DNA from: Nonlabens xiamenensis
GTDB taxonomy: Bacteria > Bacteroidota > Bacteroidia > Flavobacteriales > Flavobacteriaceae
Length of the DNA: 64,000 bases
Assembly (NCBI RefSeq): GCF_003865345.1
Contig: NZ_RMVE01000005.1
Span: 310,001 to 374,000, forward strand
Direction of reading: 5' to 3'
Numbering within the stretch: position 1 is the stretch's first letter; each line of letters begins with the position of its first letter. Below, piece by piece: positions 40,805 through 48,776 of this stretch. Both the position numbers and the translations under genes were made by a program. Under the pieces are notes generated by a model. That model worked only from the letters and a program-made list of their open reading frames with translations, made no database searches and was not told where the DNA came from.

Positions 40805-42448
40805 TTATTCATCCTTTACTTCTCCTTTACATGAAAATCTTCTCAATTTTTCTATATCATTATTCCAAATAAACGGAGAATCAGCACCATCTAGTTGCTC
40901 TGCTTTGCCATCTCTAATTCTAGTTCTGCATGTACTCGATATTAAAATACAAGCTTTAATTGCACGAGTAATACCAACATAATGCAAATTAATATCTTGA
41001 GCTGGGTCTTCATTGTATTCATTTGGTAATATCCACTTATATAAATCAAGATGTAAGACTAATTCAAACTCTAATCCTTTGGATTTATGCAATGTCATTA
41101 TCTGTACTTCATCGTCGGCAGCAGGTTTGTAGGTTTCTAACAATGAAGTATTTGAGACAACTCTATTTAACAAATCAATAGATTCCTGACTCTTTGAATT
41201 TGGAGCAATGATTTCAGCAATTTTTATAAAACACTGTACAAGCTTACTTGAATTAAATGATGAAGAGTTAAATTCTTGTATAAGTTCTTTTTTACGTTTA
41301 TTCAATGTCTCTAATTCTTTTTTCTTAAAGCTATCATATAGTTTAAATGCCTCTACCACCTCAATAAATCTTATTTTAGTGTCATGCACAAAAAATAAGA
41401 GATTAGAGAATATTCCAGACCAGATATTAAGATTAGAATCAAGCTCATTAGTTGTTGAGTATTTGTGGGGAATAGTCAAATTATCATTTAGAATATTCCC
41501 AGTTCTTTCGCCCCTTACTAAAAGTGCTATTTTATTTTTTTTTGATATCTTAAATTCATTAATTAGAGCATCAATATTTTGGTCTATCCACTTTGATATA
41601 CTGATTTCATTACCCTCAATTCTAAAAAAGCCAACATTATTTTCTTCCGTTTCAAGAAGGTTAGTATTCGTATTTAAAAAATAATTCGAGTAATTAATAA
41701 TTGAAGAGTGACATCGATGGTTCTTACTTAAGGTAAAGCTTTTAAAGTTTTCACTTTTATTTAATTCGTCGAGGTATTTTGAACTTTTACCTGAAAAAGC
41801 ATAAATAGATTGATTTAAATCGCCAACAGCAACAGAAGTAATTCCAAGCTTAGATATTTTTAAAAATAAGTCATGTTGAGCATAACCAGAATCTTGGTAT
41901 TCATCAATGTATAAATACCTATATCTAGCTTTTAAATATTTTTGGCATGCTAATGAATTATCGAAAATATAATTTGCGAAAACTCCAGTTGTTTCCAATA
42001 AAACTATCCCTTTTTTAAAGTAGTAACCAAGTATATCAATGTTTTCAGAGGTTAGTTTGTCAAGCGTTAAATCTCGATTAAACCAACTGAAATTATTTTG
42101 GTCTTCTTTAGGTAATTTATCTATAGTTATAACTTCAAAATCTTTTTTAGGTATTCCAAATATATGCTTACCAAAAGGTATTATTATTTCTGAAATGTAG
42201 AATCTATCAATAGTTCCAAAGAATGAAGATAATGGATTTTCACCATTCGAAAGGCTTCTGTTTCTTAATTCATTACTTGCTTTATTCGTATAGGATATTG
42301 CAATTAATCCTTGATGCTCGCTCAAGCAAGTCAAGTTTGCTTTAATCATATGAGAAAGAATAAATGTTTTCCCACTACCAGGAGTAGCAATTACGACACT
42401 GTTTCCAGTGTAATTCAAAATTGCTTCTTGCTGTTTAGTTGGTTCCAT
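40805..42448 (-). CDS. gajB: Gabija protein GajB, UvrD-like helicase
   Basis: This 547-residue superfamily 1 helicase-type protein shows the UvrD motifs in order: Q-motif/Walker A TKQQEAILNYTGNSVVIATP then GSGKT (residues 24-28), IAISYTNKAS (Ia), YLYIDEYQDSG (II), VAVGDLNQSIYAFSG (III), IMTLHKSKGLEFELVLHLD (V) and HYVGITRAIKACILI (VI). In Gabija, GajB works with GajA, sensing or processing DNA ends while the complex degrades or nicks phage DNA. It overlaps gajA by 14 bases and both lie in one cassette. The C-terminus after motif VI is short, as in other GajB proteins. Confidence 0.92.
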   Translation of the reverse strand: MEPTKQQEAILNYTGNSVVIATPGSGKTFILSHMIKANLTCLSEHQGLIAISYTNKASNELRNRSLSNGENPLSSFFGTIDRFYISEIIIPFGKHIFGIPKKDFEVITIDKLPKEDQNNFSWFNRDLTLDKLTSENIDILGYYFKKGIVLLETTGVFANYIFDNSLACQKYLKARYRYLYIDEYQDSGYAQHDLFLKISKLGITSVAVGDLNQSIYAFSGKSSKYLDELNKSENFKSFTLSKNHRCHSSIINYSNYFLNTNTNLLETEENNVGFFRIEGNEISISKWIDQNIDALINEFKISKKNKIALLVRGERTGNILNDNLTIPHKYSTTNELDSNLNIWSGIFSNLLFFVHDTKIRFIEVVEAFKLYDSFKKKELETLNKRKKELIQEFNSSSFNSSKLVQCFIKIAEIIAPNSKSQESIDLLNRVVSNTSLLETYKPAADDEVQIMTLHKSKGLEFELVLHLDLYKWILPNEYNEDPAQDINLHYVGITRAIKACILISSTCRTRIRDGKAEQLDGADSPFIWNNDIEKLRRFSCKGEVKDE

Positions 42449-44201
42449 AAATTTTCTTTAACGCAATTTCCTGACAAGCAACAAGTGGTTTTGCAATATC
42501 TTTATCTTTCAAAATGCCTAATTTTTCTTTTCTTGATTTTAAGAAGGAATACATAAATGAAGCTTTCCTTTTTTGCATTGCAGGAATAATCTCATGAGAT
42601 TCTAAATCAACAAAATAATCAATTAAGTCTTGCTTTAATTCACTGTTGAATATATCATTTTCCAAATCAACAGAAGAAATGAACATATTGTATGCTTCTA
42701 AGTCAGCTATGATTTTTTCACTTCCTTTTACGTTTTCCTCAGGAGGGCTTTGAGCTTCAAAACCTTTTAATAGAGCTTCGTTCTCTTTTAAAATTTCTTC
42801 TGTTTCATCGTCACTATTGAAATACATTTTATACAAACTAATACACCTTTGAACACCAGCAAATCTATATTCATCATTTCTCGGTATTTTAATGATATCG
42901 TTATCAGTTCTAAGTACCCAATCAATCTCCAAGGCATTAAGTATCTGGACATATGTCGAGAATCCTATGCCATCGACCATTAGCACACTTATATTAAGTT
43001 TATCTAAATCTATTCCTATTTGCTTTGATAAAGTTTTATAAAATAAATCTTCAGAAGGCCCTTCTATAAGAAGTACAACATCTGAGAAAAATGCTTCAGC
43101 AGGAATAATACTTAAGCGATAGCCAAAGTCTTCAAATGCATCGTCGATTATCTTAGAACAACCATTTGAAGCTACATTCGTTTGCTTATCTTTTGAGTAG
43201 AGTCGAACAATTGAATTAGGATTATATTCGCAAGCAATCTGAGGGGAGTGTGATGTTAGTATAACTTGTCCTAATATTTTTGAATTTAAGTATTCAGCTA
43301 ATTTTCTTTGTTGATGTGGGTGTAAATGGGCTTCAGGCTCCTCAATACAAACAATGCTAACTTCTTTTAAATTCTCCTTTGAAAGTTCATTCTTAGATGC
43401 CCATAAGGCTAGATAAATCTGATTCAGTCTACCATCACCTCCAATAACTACATTTTCATCATTATTATTTGACGCTATAGACACATTGTTGATAAAACTG
43501 TCAATATTTGACGTACTTGTATCAAATACGACTTTTTCTTTTGTGTGATGAAGTGAAAGTTTCTTTAACTCTTCATTTATTGCAACAGTTGCGTCTGATA
43601 TGAAATTCAACTTAGGTATTTTAGTATCAATAGATTCTAAATCACCTTTTATTTCAGAATAAAGTTCTTCATCTTTTTTTAATTCATCTTCGCTTCGATT
43701 ATCCTTGGCAACTTCAAACAAATTTCGTTTCTCCCGATTAATAAAGCTATGAAAGTCTCTGCGACTACTTATATATCTCAGGTTTAAAACTTTTCTATAA
43801 AACCTATCTTCTATTTCCTCTAATTTGTCATTTGATTGACCTGCATAAAGTTCGAAAGATTTTACACCTGAAGATTGATCTCTAAACGCTTCATATGCTA
43901 ATACTAACTTATCATCATTACTAATACGTCCTTTAAGTTTTGAAACGACACAATCTTCAACAACATTTTCAAAAAATAGCTTAATACTAAAAGAATTAGT
44001 TTCTTCGAAAGCATAAAAATCAGAATCCTTAGGCTCAATCTGATAGTCATTCAGGCTTCTATCTAATAAAAGCCTTATAGCCCAAATTAAATTAGTTTTT
44101 CCGATATCATTCGCTCCAATTACTAATGTTTTAGGATTTACATTAACTGTTATATTCTTAAAGTTTCTAAATCCTTTTATTTTAACTTTCGATAAGTTCA
44201 T
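42435..44201 (-). CDS. gajA: Gabija protein GajA, OLD-like ATPase and TOPRIM endonuclease
   Basis: This 588-residue protein is close to the usual GajA length. The N-terminal ABC-type ATPase has Walker A GANDIGKT (residues 29-36), signature/Walker B region VSIVCIEEPEAHLHPHQQRK (near 300) and VILTSHSPQ. The C-terminal TOPRIM domain has VVLLIEGPSEDLFYK (near 375) and WVLRTDNDI (near 430). GajA is a sequence-specific nicking endonuclease that is inhibited by nucleotides and released when phage replication depletes them. That is family knowledge. The two-gene order gajA-gajB with overlap is diagnostic. No promoter box is seen in the 40 bp before the start. Confidence 0.93.
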   Translation of the reverse strand: MNLSKVKIKGFRNFKNITVNVNPKTLVIGANDIGKTNLIWAIRLLLDRSLNDYQIEPKDSDFYAFEETNSFSIKLFFENVVEDCVVSKLKGRISNDDKLVLAYEAFRDQSSGVKSFELYAGQSNDKLEEIEDRFYRKVLNLRYISSRRDFHSFINREKRNLFEVAKDNRSEDELKKDEELYSEIKGDLESIDTKIPKLNFISDATVAINEELKKLSLHHTKEKVVFDTSTSNIDSFINNVSIASNNNDENVVIGGDGRLNQIYLALWASKNELSKENLKEVSIVCIEEPEAHLHPHQQRKLAEYLNSKILGQVILTSHSPQIACEYNPNSIVRLYSKDKQTNVASNGCSKIIDDAFEDFGYRLSIIPAEAFFSDVVLLIEGPSEDLFYKTLSKQIGIDLDKLNISVLMVDGIGFSTYVQILNALEIDWVLRTDNDIIKIPRNDEYRFAGVQRCISLYKMYFNSDDETEEILKENEALLKGFEAQSPPEENVKGSEKIIADLEAYNMFISSVDLENDIFNSELKQDLIDYFVDLESHEIIPAMQKRKASFMYSFLKSRKEKLGILKDKDIAKPLVACQEIALKKIYGTN

Positions 44202-44240
44202 ATTTTCTAGATTTTATGTTCGGAGCTTTTTTTAATGAAT

Positions 44241-44382
44241 GCCAACGTTCTCGGCTATGAGTAGTTGCGTGGTTTATCACTTAACTTTACAAGTACACAC
44301 CAGACTGAAAATCCGCGTCCCGATAGCTATCGGGATTCAGAAGTAGGCGAGAACAAGCAATTACTTATAACCATTGTTGTAC
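44241..44382 (-). repeat. attC-like cassette site, intact, 142 bp
   Basis: Cores are GCCAAC (44241-44246) and GTTGTAC (44376-44382). The main stem GGCTATGAGTAGTTGC (44253-44268) pairs with GCAATTACTTATAACC (44357-44372): 13 Watson-Crick pairs, 2 G-T pairs and 1 mismatch on the plus strand. The loop holds the perfect palindrome CCCGATAGCTATCGGG (44319-44334). This layout is the template seen, interrupted or decayed, at 21.7, 25.7, 30.8, 33.4 and 34.6 kb. Confidence 0.82.
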
Positions 44383-44386
44383 ATAG

Positions 44387-44848
44387 TTATTTTTGCACTA
44401 GTTTCTTTCTATAATTATCGATTTCCTTATCCATTTCAATAATTATGTAATAGACTTTATTATACTCTTCTATTAAATTATTTGGCGATTTCCTATCAAG
44501 TTTTGAAATATTATTTATGCTTGTTTTCAATTCGTCTTTATGTTCTGAAAAATTTCTAAAGCCATCTTTTTCCAAATCAGAACTAGTTCTAACTGTTTTC
44601 TCAAAATAGTTAGTCAGACTATTCAAAATATCGTCAATATTTGTACCTGATGGTATTTTTGTTTTGAAAGCTATTTTTTTTATTTGCTTTATTGTAGTTT
44701 CGAAATTGTTACTGACTTCTGAATATTTAACTATCTTAATTGCAGAAAATATTTGTTCTTTGGCTTTCTTAATTTCATTCCAATTATACAGTGTCCAAAG
44801 CGCACCAAGAATGGAAACAATCGAAGTTGTAATATTTAGTATATCCAT
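44387..44848 (-). CDS. small protein with N-terminal membrane anchor, unknown function
   Basis: This 153-residue protein has an N-terminal helix (MDILNITTSIVSILGALWTLYNW) and a helical, charged cytosolic part with heptad character (FETTIKQIKKIAFKTK, LTNYFEKTVRTSSDLEKDGF, MDKEIDNYRKKL). It is 2 bp behind the 155-residue gene and surely cotranscribed with it. The two share one cassette directly upstream of Gabija. No family is recognised. An anchored coiled-coil partner is the most one can say. Confidence 0.68.
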   Translation of the reverse strand: MDILNITTSIVSILGALWTLYNWNEIKKAKEQIFSAIKIVKYSEVSNNFETTIKQIKKIAFKTKIPSGTNIDDILNSLTNYFEKTVRTSSDLEKDGFRNFSEHKDELKTSINNISKLDRKSPNNLIEEYNKVYYIIIEMDKEIDNYRKKLVQK

Positions 44849-44850
44849 TA

Positions 44851-45318
44851 TTAAATCAGATATAAATATTCACTCTTAAAATCAGATGTTATTCCTCCTG
44901 CTTCAACAGGATATTTCATAGGTTCCAAAAGAGTGTTCCAAAATTTATCATCAAATGCATTTCTCAAAAACATATATCTAAAAACTGCAATTAACGTATG
45001 CCTTGAGATACCTTTAACAGGTTCAATTCTACATTTATAGTAATCTTCATATTCATAAAATGTATAATACCTTTTTTCAAGCCATTCTGTATCTGTATAA
45101 CTAGTAATTTCGTCTACTTGCTCTCTAGTTATTGAAAAATATGGCTCTAAATCTTCGTGTAAATCGTTTTCGTCTACAATCGGATACAGTTTTTCATACC
45201 AAGCATATACATAGTCATTTGGTAATAAATGAGAAGTGTTCGGGTTCAGTTTAGTTTGTAAAATCTGAAATCTCTGCAAATTAAATAATGCTTTTCCAAT
45301 GTTTTTAATGTCACTCAT
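44851..45318 (-). CDS. soluble protein of unknown function
   Basis: This 155-residue protein is rich in aromatic residues (LPNDYVYAWYEKLYPIVDEND, YTFYEYEDYYKCRIEPVKGIS, LIAVFRYMFLRNAFDDKFWNTL). No motif is recognised. It is the first gene of the array when read in cassette direction, followed at once by the membrane-anchored gene. Being first, it would be nearest to any promoter outside the array. Confidence 0.68.
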   Translation of the reverse strand: MSDIKNIGKALFNLQRFQILQTKLNPNTSHLLPNDYVYAWYEKLYPIVDENDLHEDLEPYFSITREQVDEITSYTDTEWLEKRYYTFYEYEDYYKCRIEPVKGISRHTLIAVFRYMFLRNAFDDKFWNTLLEPMKYPVEAGGITSDFKSEYLYLI

Positions 45319-45622
45319 TTTTCTTGATAATTAAGCCCAACAATTATATACCCCTACAAGTTACTATATTTCTCTTTGGTGTCCACTTCTCCAAATTGGA
45401 TTTTTAGATCGGTGAATGGGTGATGGGTAGGGGATTAGCTCAGGAATAGTTAGACATGCGATCATGAATAATACGCATTTTAGAGATGGATCATTGTATT
45501 TTAAAAATTCGATAAAAAGCAGTTGAACCATCTTTTTGTACGTATCATTTTTTGGTGATAGGGAGGAAGCTCTACCAGGATGAGCTGCCCATGCTTATGG
45601 GTCTGCGCTCAATCCTGCGCAT
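45319..45622. other. edge of the cassette array towards rpoD
   Basis: On the minus strand GTTGGGC (45345-45339 region, plus-strand GCCCAAC) matches the GTTRRRY cassette start exactly and lies about 20 bp before the first gene. The remaining 280 bp up to the rpoD terminator contain no gene, no integrase remnant and no clear second stem. Confidence 0.45.
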
Positions 45623-45648
45623 AAAAAAACCCTGCGCAAGGCAGGGTT
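45623..45648 (-). terminator. intrinsic terminator of rpoD
   Basis: Arms AACCCTGC (45628-45635) and GCAGGGTT (45641-45648) with a 5-base loop, followed on the minus strand by a T-run (plus-strand A-run 45623-45629), 24 bases behind the rpoD stop. Confidence 0.92.
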
Positions 45649-45671
45649 GATATACATGTTGGGGGTTTTGA

Positions 45672-46535
45672 TTATCCCAAATATGATTTAAGGATCTTGC
45701 TTCTTGAGTTTTGACGCAATCTTTTAATTCCTTTTTCCTTGATCTGGCGCACGCGCTCACGGGTCAGGTCAAAGGTTTCGCCGATTTCTTCCAGACTCAT
45801 GGGCTGCTGATTTCCTATACCGAAGTACAACGAAATAACATCAGCTTCTTTCTGAGAAAGTGTTTCCAATGCACGGGTGATCTCAAGGGTTAGAGATTCA
45901 TGCAATAGATCTTTGTCTGGGTTAGGGGACTCTCCACTGCGCACTACGTCATAAAGGTTAGAGGTTTCTCCTTCCTTCAAAGGTGCATCCATGGATACAT
46001 GTCTCCCAGCGTTTTTCAAGGATTGCTTAACATCACTCACCGTCATATCTAGCTCTTTGGCCAGTTCTTCTGGTGATGGCGGACGCTCATGCAATTGCTC
46101 AAGATGTGAAAATGCCTTATTAATCTTGTTAATGGATCCGATCTTGTTCAATGGAAGTCGCACAATGCGTGACTGCTCTGCTAGTGCTTGTAGAATCGAC
46201 TGGCGTATCCACCATACCGCATAGGATATGAATTTAAATCCGCGAGTTTCATCAAATCTTTTGGCAGCCTTTACGAGTCCGGCGTTTCCTTCATTGATAA
46301 GATCTGGAAGCTTAAGCCCTTGGTTTTGGTATTGCTTGGCAACAGACACCACAAACCTTAAGTTGGCAGTTGTCAGTCTTTCCAGGGCTCGTTGATCACC
46401 TTTTTTGATTCGTTGTGCTAGTTCTACCTCTTCCTCTGCGGTAATCAGGTCGATCTTTGAAATGTCCTGAAGGTATTTGTCCAGCGACTTCGATTCACGG
46501 TTTGTAACCTGTTTGGTGATTTTGAGTTGTCTCAT
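45672..46535 (-). CDS. rpoD: primary RNA polymerase sigma factor RpoD (Bacteroidota type)
   Basis: This 287-residue sigma-70 without region 1.1 is the short form usual in Bacteroidota. Region 1.2 is [19 protein letters not shown]. Region 2 has [41 protein letters not shown] and [10 protein letters not shown]. Region 3 has [17 protein letters not shown]. Region 4 has [17 protein letters not shown] and the -35-recognising [16 protein letters not shown]. The consensus boxes noted elsewhere in this window fit this factor. It is the first conserved housekeeping gene beside the cassette array. Confidence 0.97.
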   Translation of the reverse strand: MRQLKITKQVTNRESKSLDKYLQDISKIDLITAEEEVELAQRIKKGDQRALERLTTANLRFVVSVAKQYQNQGLKLPDLINEGNAGLVKAAKRFDETRGFKFISYAVWWIRQSILQALAEQSRIVRLPLNKIGSINKINKAFSHLEQLHERPPSPEELAKELDMTVSDVKQSLKNAGRHVSMDAPLKEGETSNLYDVVRSGESPNPDKDLLHESLTLEITRALETLSQKEADVISLYFGIGNQQPMSLEEIGETFDLTRERVRQIKEKGIKRLRQNSRSKILKSYLG

Positions 46536-46866
46536 CTAATAAGTTAAGATTAAAATTTGCATCTGACAGCTCTTGTCAGACAGTTTAGCACATAGCAAAA
46601 ATCATACCAAACACTTATAAGCTGACACCTATTCAGGCTAGTAATACTGCGAGATTCGCTACGATTTATTAGTCGGGAAAAGTACATTATCGTTACAACT
46701 GGATGCCTGGTGATATCGCTTTCGCGAAAGCGAAAATACCCCCAATGCCCAGTAATACAACGTTATAGCTCCCCATCAAAAAAAATGAAAAAAAATGGCT
46801 CAGAACCTGGCTCTATCGGCAGATTTAATATTTATAAAGTATTTTCGGCTGACCAAAAAATAATTT
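46536..46866. other. intergenic region between divergent rpoD and DUF2490 genes
   Basis: 331 bp without a gene. It must hold the rpoD and DUF2490 promoters, but I find no clear TAnnTTTG box. It contains the palindrome at 46717-46732. Confidence 0.5.
46717..46732. repeat. 16-bp palindrome CGCTTTCGCGAAAGCG, copy 4
   Basis: This exact copy is intergenic, upstream of both the rpoD and DUF2490 genes. Confidence 0.9.
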
Positions 46867-47550
46867 ATGCGTTATCTGACCCTGTACCTTGTCCTCATGA
46901 TGTCAGTTCACTTCTGTCAGTCTCAAACCGGGATATCTGACACTGGATTGTGGTCTCAATATATTTTTACCAAGTCTTTAAAAAACCAATGGTTCATCAC
47001 TGGTGATTTGCAATATCGTACCTACGAACTTACCTCAGACTTTCAACAGTTTATCGCCAGGGCAGGAGTGGGTTATCGTCCCAAAAACACGCAACTGGAT
47101 TTGGTGGCGGGCTATGCCTATTTTCTCAGCGGCCCGTTTGGGGAAAGCGAAACGACCAGTGGCGAACATCGTTTTCACCAGGATATCTGGTGGGCGAGCA
47201 ATGTGGCGACTTGTTTCGAACTCAAACACAGGATTCGTATTGAAGAGCGTTTTGTGGAGGACCAGGATTTTAGAAGCCGATTCCGCTATACGCTATTTTT
47301 GAATATACCATTGAACCAAAAAACCATTACCGATAAGACCTGGTACCTGGCGTTGTGGAATGAGGTGTTTATCAATGGAGAAACCAGTACCGGACAAGGA
47401 CAAGTTCAGTATTTTGACCGTAATTGGGCTTTTGGCGGCTTGGGCTATCAACTCAATAAGGCACTTAAATTTCAATTGGGTTATATGCGAGAGGTTACAC
47501 CAAACATCAGCAAAGGCCAACTGGTCCTGACTGCTTTTCATAAGCTATAA
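46867..47550 (+). CDS. DUF2490 outer-membrane protein
   Basis: This 227-residue protein has a signal peptide (MRYLTLYLVLMMSVHFCQSQ). The DUF2490 barrel pattern runs through the mature part: GLWSQYIFTKSLKNQWFITGDLQYRTYE, FIARAGVGYRPKN, HRFHQDIWWAS, RIRIEERFVEDQDFRSRFRY and a terminal LQLGYMREV-like strand. Members are small beta-barrels of unknown function, frequent in Bacteroidota. The gene is monocistronic and divergent from rpoD. Confidence 0.87.
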   Translation: MRYLTLYLVLMMSVHFCQSQTGISDTGLWSQYIFTKSLKNQWFITGDLQYRTYELTSDFQQFIARAGVGYRPKNTQLDLVAGYAYFLSGPFGESETTSGEHRFHQDIWWASNVATCFELKHRIRIEERFVEDQDFRSRFRYTLFLNIPLNQKTITDKTWYLALWNEVFINGETSTGQGQVQYFDRNWAFGGLGYQLNKALKFQLGYMREVTPNISKGQLVLTAFHKL

Positions 47551-47663
47551 CCCATGGTGCCTTCGTGAATCTTCCAGCATTTGACTTCAAAGAAAGCATG
47601 AATTACAAATTCTCAAAAATCCGAATGCTAAATCATCTTAAGCCAGCCAGATCATCAACGTTC

Positions 47664-48101
47664 TCACAACCAGGCGGTATACCCGGCAATAAAGTTGCCC
47701 AGTAAGATCATCGCATAAACGATGATGCGCAGAAAATTATAAAACTTGATTTTCCGGATGTGCGCCTCCAGGTTTTGGGCAGTCTCCATCTCTGAATGTA
47801 AAGGAATAACGATGGTGAGCAACATGGCCCAGGTGGTCAGCACCAAAATCATGTTGACCAGATTATAGATCAATGCATCGGCATGAACGCTGAATAAAAG
47901 GATGCTGCATATAATTTGCGCAATCATCAATGGAACACCTATATAAGCCATGTTCACACTGTACTGACTGTGCCATTCGATCAAGGCTTCTCTTTCGAAA
48001 TATTTAAATCCGGGATAAACACCATATTGAAAGATGATGACGATAACAAATAGGCTACCGTCCAATGCAAGCTTGATATGATCGATCAGGGTCCAAACCA
48101 T
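47664..48101 (-). CDS. four-helix membrane protein, paralogue 1
   Basis: This 145-residue protein has four membrane helices. It shares the segment YPGFKYFEREALIEWHSQYS and MIAQIICSILL with the next gene (YPSFLHFEREGLRHWHVIY and MIIQIVLAAYN), so the two are tandem paralogues. Function is unknown. The conserved FERE...WH motif faces one membrane side and could bind a metal or haem, but this is a guess. Confidence 0.72.
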   Translation of the reverse strand: MVWTLIDHIKLALDGSLFVIVIIFQYGVYPGFKYFEREALIEWHSQYSVNMAYIGVPLMIAQIICSILLFSVHADALIYNLVNMILVLTTWAMLLTIVIPLHSEMETAQNLEAHIRKIKFYNFLRIIVYAMILLGNFIAGYTAWL

Positions 48102-48178
48102 TGTGCAATGATAGAAAAGAAAAAGTAAGAAAACTCGCTAATTATCGTGGATAAGGATTTCCGCACCACTTTTATCGT

Positions 48179-48619
48179 TTAAAGGCTCAAAAAATAAACG
48201 AGTTGTAGGAAAAAAACGAGATTCCATTGGAGCACCCGCCACCAATTCTGCTTCACCAGGTTTAGACATTCACTCGTATTGTCCTCTTGGGCATCAATGC
48301 GTTGGTGTAAAGGAACGAAAACCATCATCGTCAATAACCAGGTGGACAACACCAACAGTCCATGAATAATTTTGATCGTTTCAAAATGATCCATTACAAT
48401 GATGTTATAAGCCGCTAGGACGATTTGAATGATCATCATTGGTGCAACGATCACAGTTATTTTTTTGGTGTAGATGACGTGCCAATGTCTCAAACCTTCA
48501 CGTTCAAAATGAAGAAAACTGGGGTAAATCAGCAATTGGACCATCCATATCAATACCAACAATCCAAAATCGACCAACAATTGTAGGAGTTCGCTGAGAT
48601 GATGTGGACTTACAATCAT
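48179..48619 (-). CDS. four-helix membrane protein, paralogue 2
   Basis: This 146-residue protein has four membrane helices and the same FERE-x6-WH motif as its downstream paralogue. Spacing is 77 bp and the strand is the same, so the pair probably arose by tandem duplication and may be cotranscribed. Confidence 0.72.
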   Translation of the reverse strand: MIVSPHHLSELLQLLVDFGLLVLIWMVQLLIYPSFLHFEREGLRHWHVIYTKKITVIVAPMMIIQIVLAAYNIIVMDHFETIKIIHGLLVLSTWLLTMMVFVPLHQRIDAQEDNTSECLNLVKQNWWRVLQWNLVFFLQLVYFLSL

Positions 48620-48776
48620 TACAAGATTATTTTTGGGAAGTTAATTGAAAAATTATTATTCCGTAAAATGCTGTTTTTTTACATCGGATTTTAAGTAATG
48701 ATACGACAAGAATTTTGGAGGTGCTGCGACTTTACTAATTATTCTTCAGTGCGATCCATCTGAATAAATGTTCAGC

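Noticed and set aside
44319-44334. CCCGATAGCTATCGGG as an independent regulatory palindrome
   Set aside because: It always occurs in the loop part of the same attC-like element type and so is treated as part of that site.
21650-44382. Repeated elements as a CRISPR array
   Set aside because: The repeats are far apart, each gap holds a gene, the elements are long inverted repeats of varying length, and no cas gene is present.
19500-45350. Prophage or conjugative element as explanation of the AT-rich region
   Set aside because: There are no structural, packaging, replication or transfer genes. The genes are unrelated single units with site-type repeats at each end.
45572-45760. Short frame across the rpoD terminator
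   Set aside because: It runs through the terminator hairpin and the end of rpoD on the same strand and has no protein-like features.
19500-46535. An integrase (IntI or other tyrosine recombinase) inside the window
   Set aside because: No translated frame shows the R...HxxR...Y pattern. The only recombinase-like sequence is the DEDD start of broken IS110 transposases.
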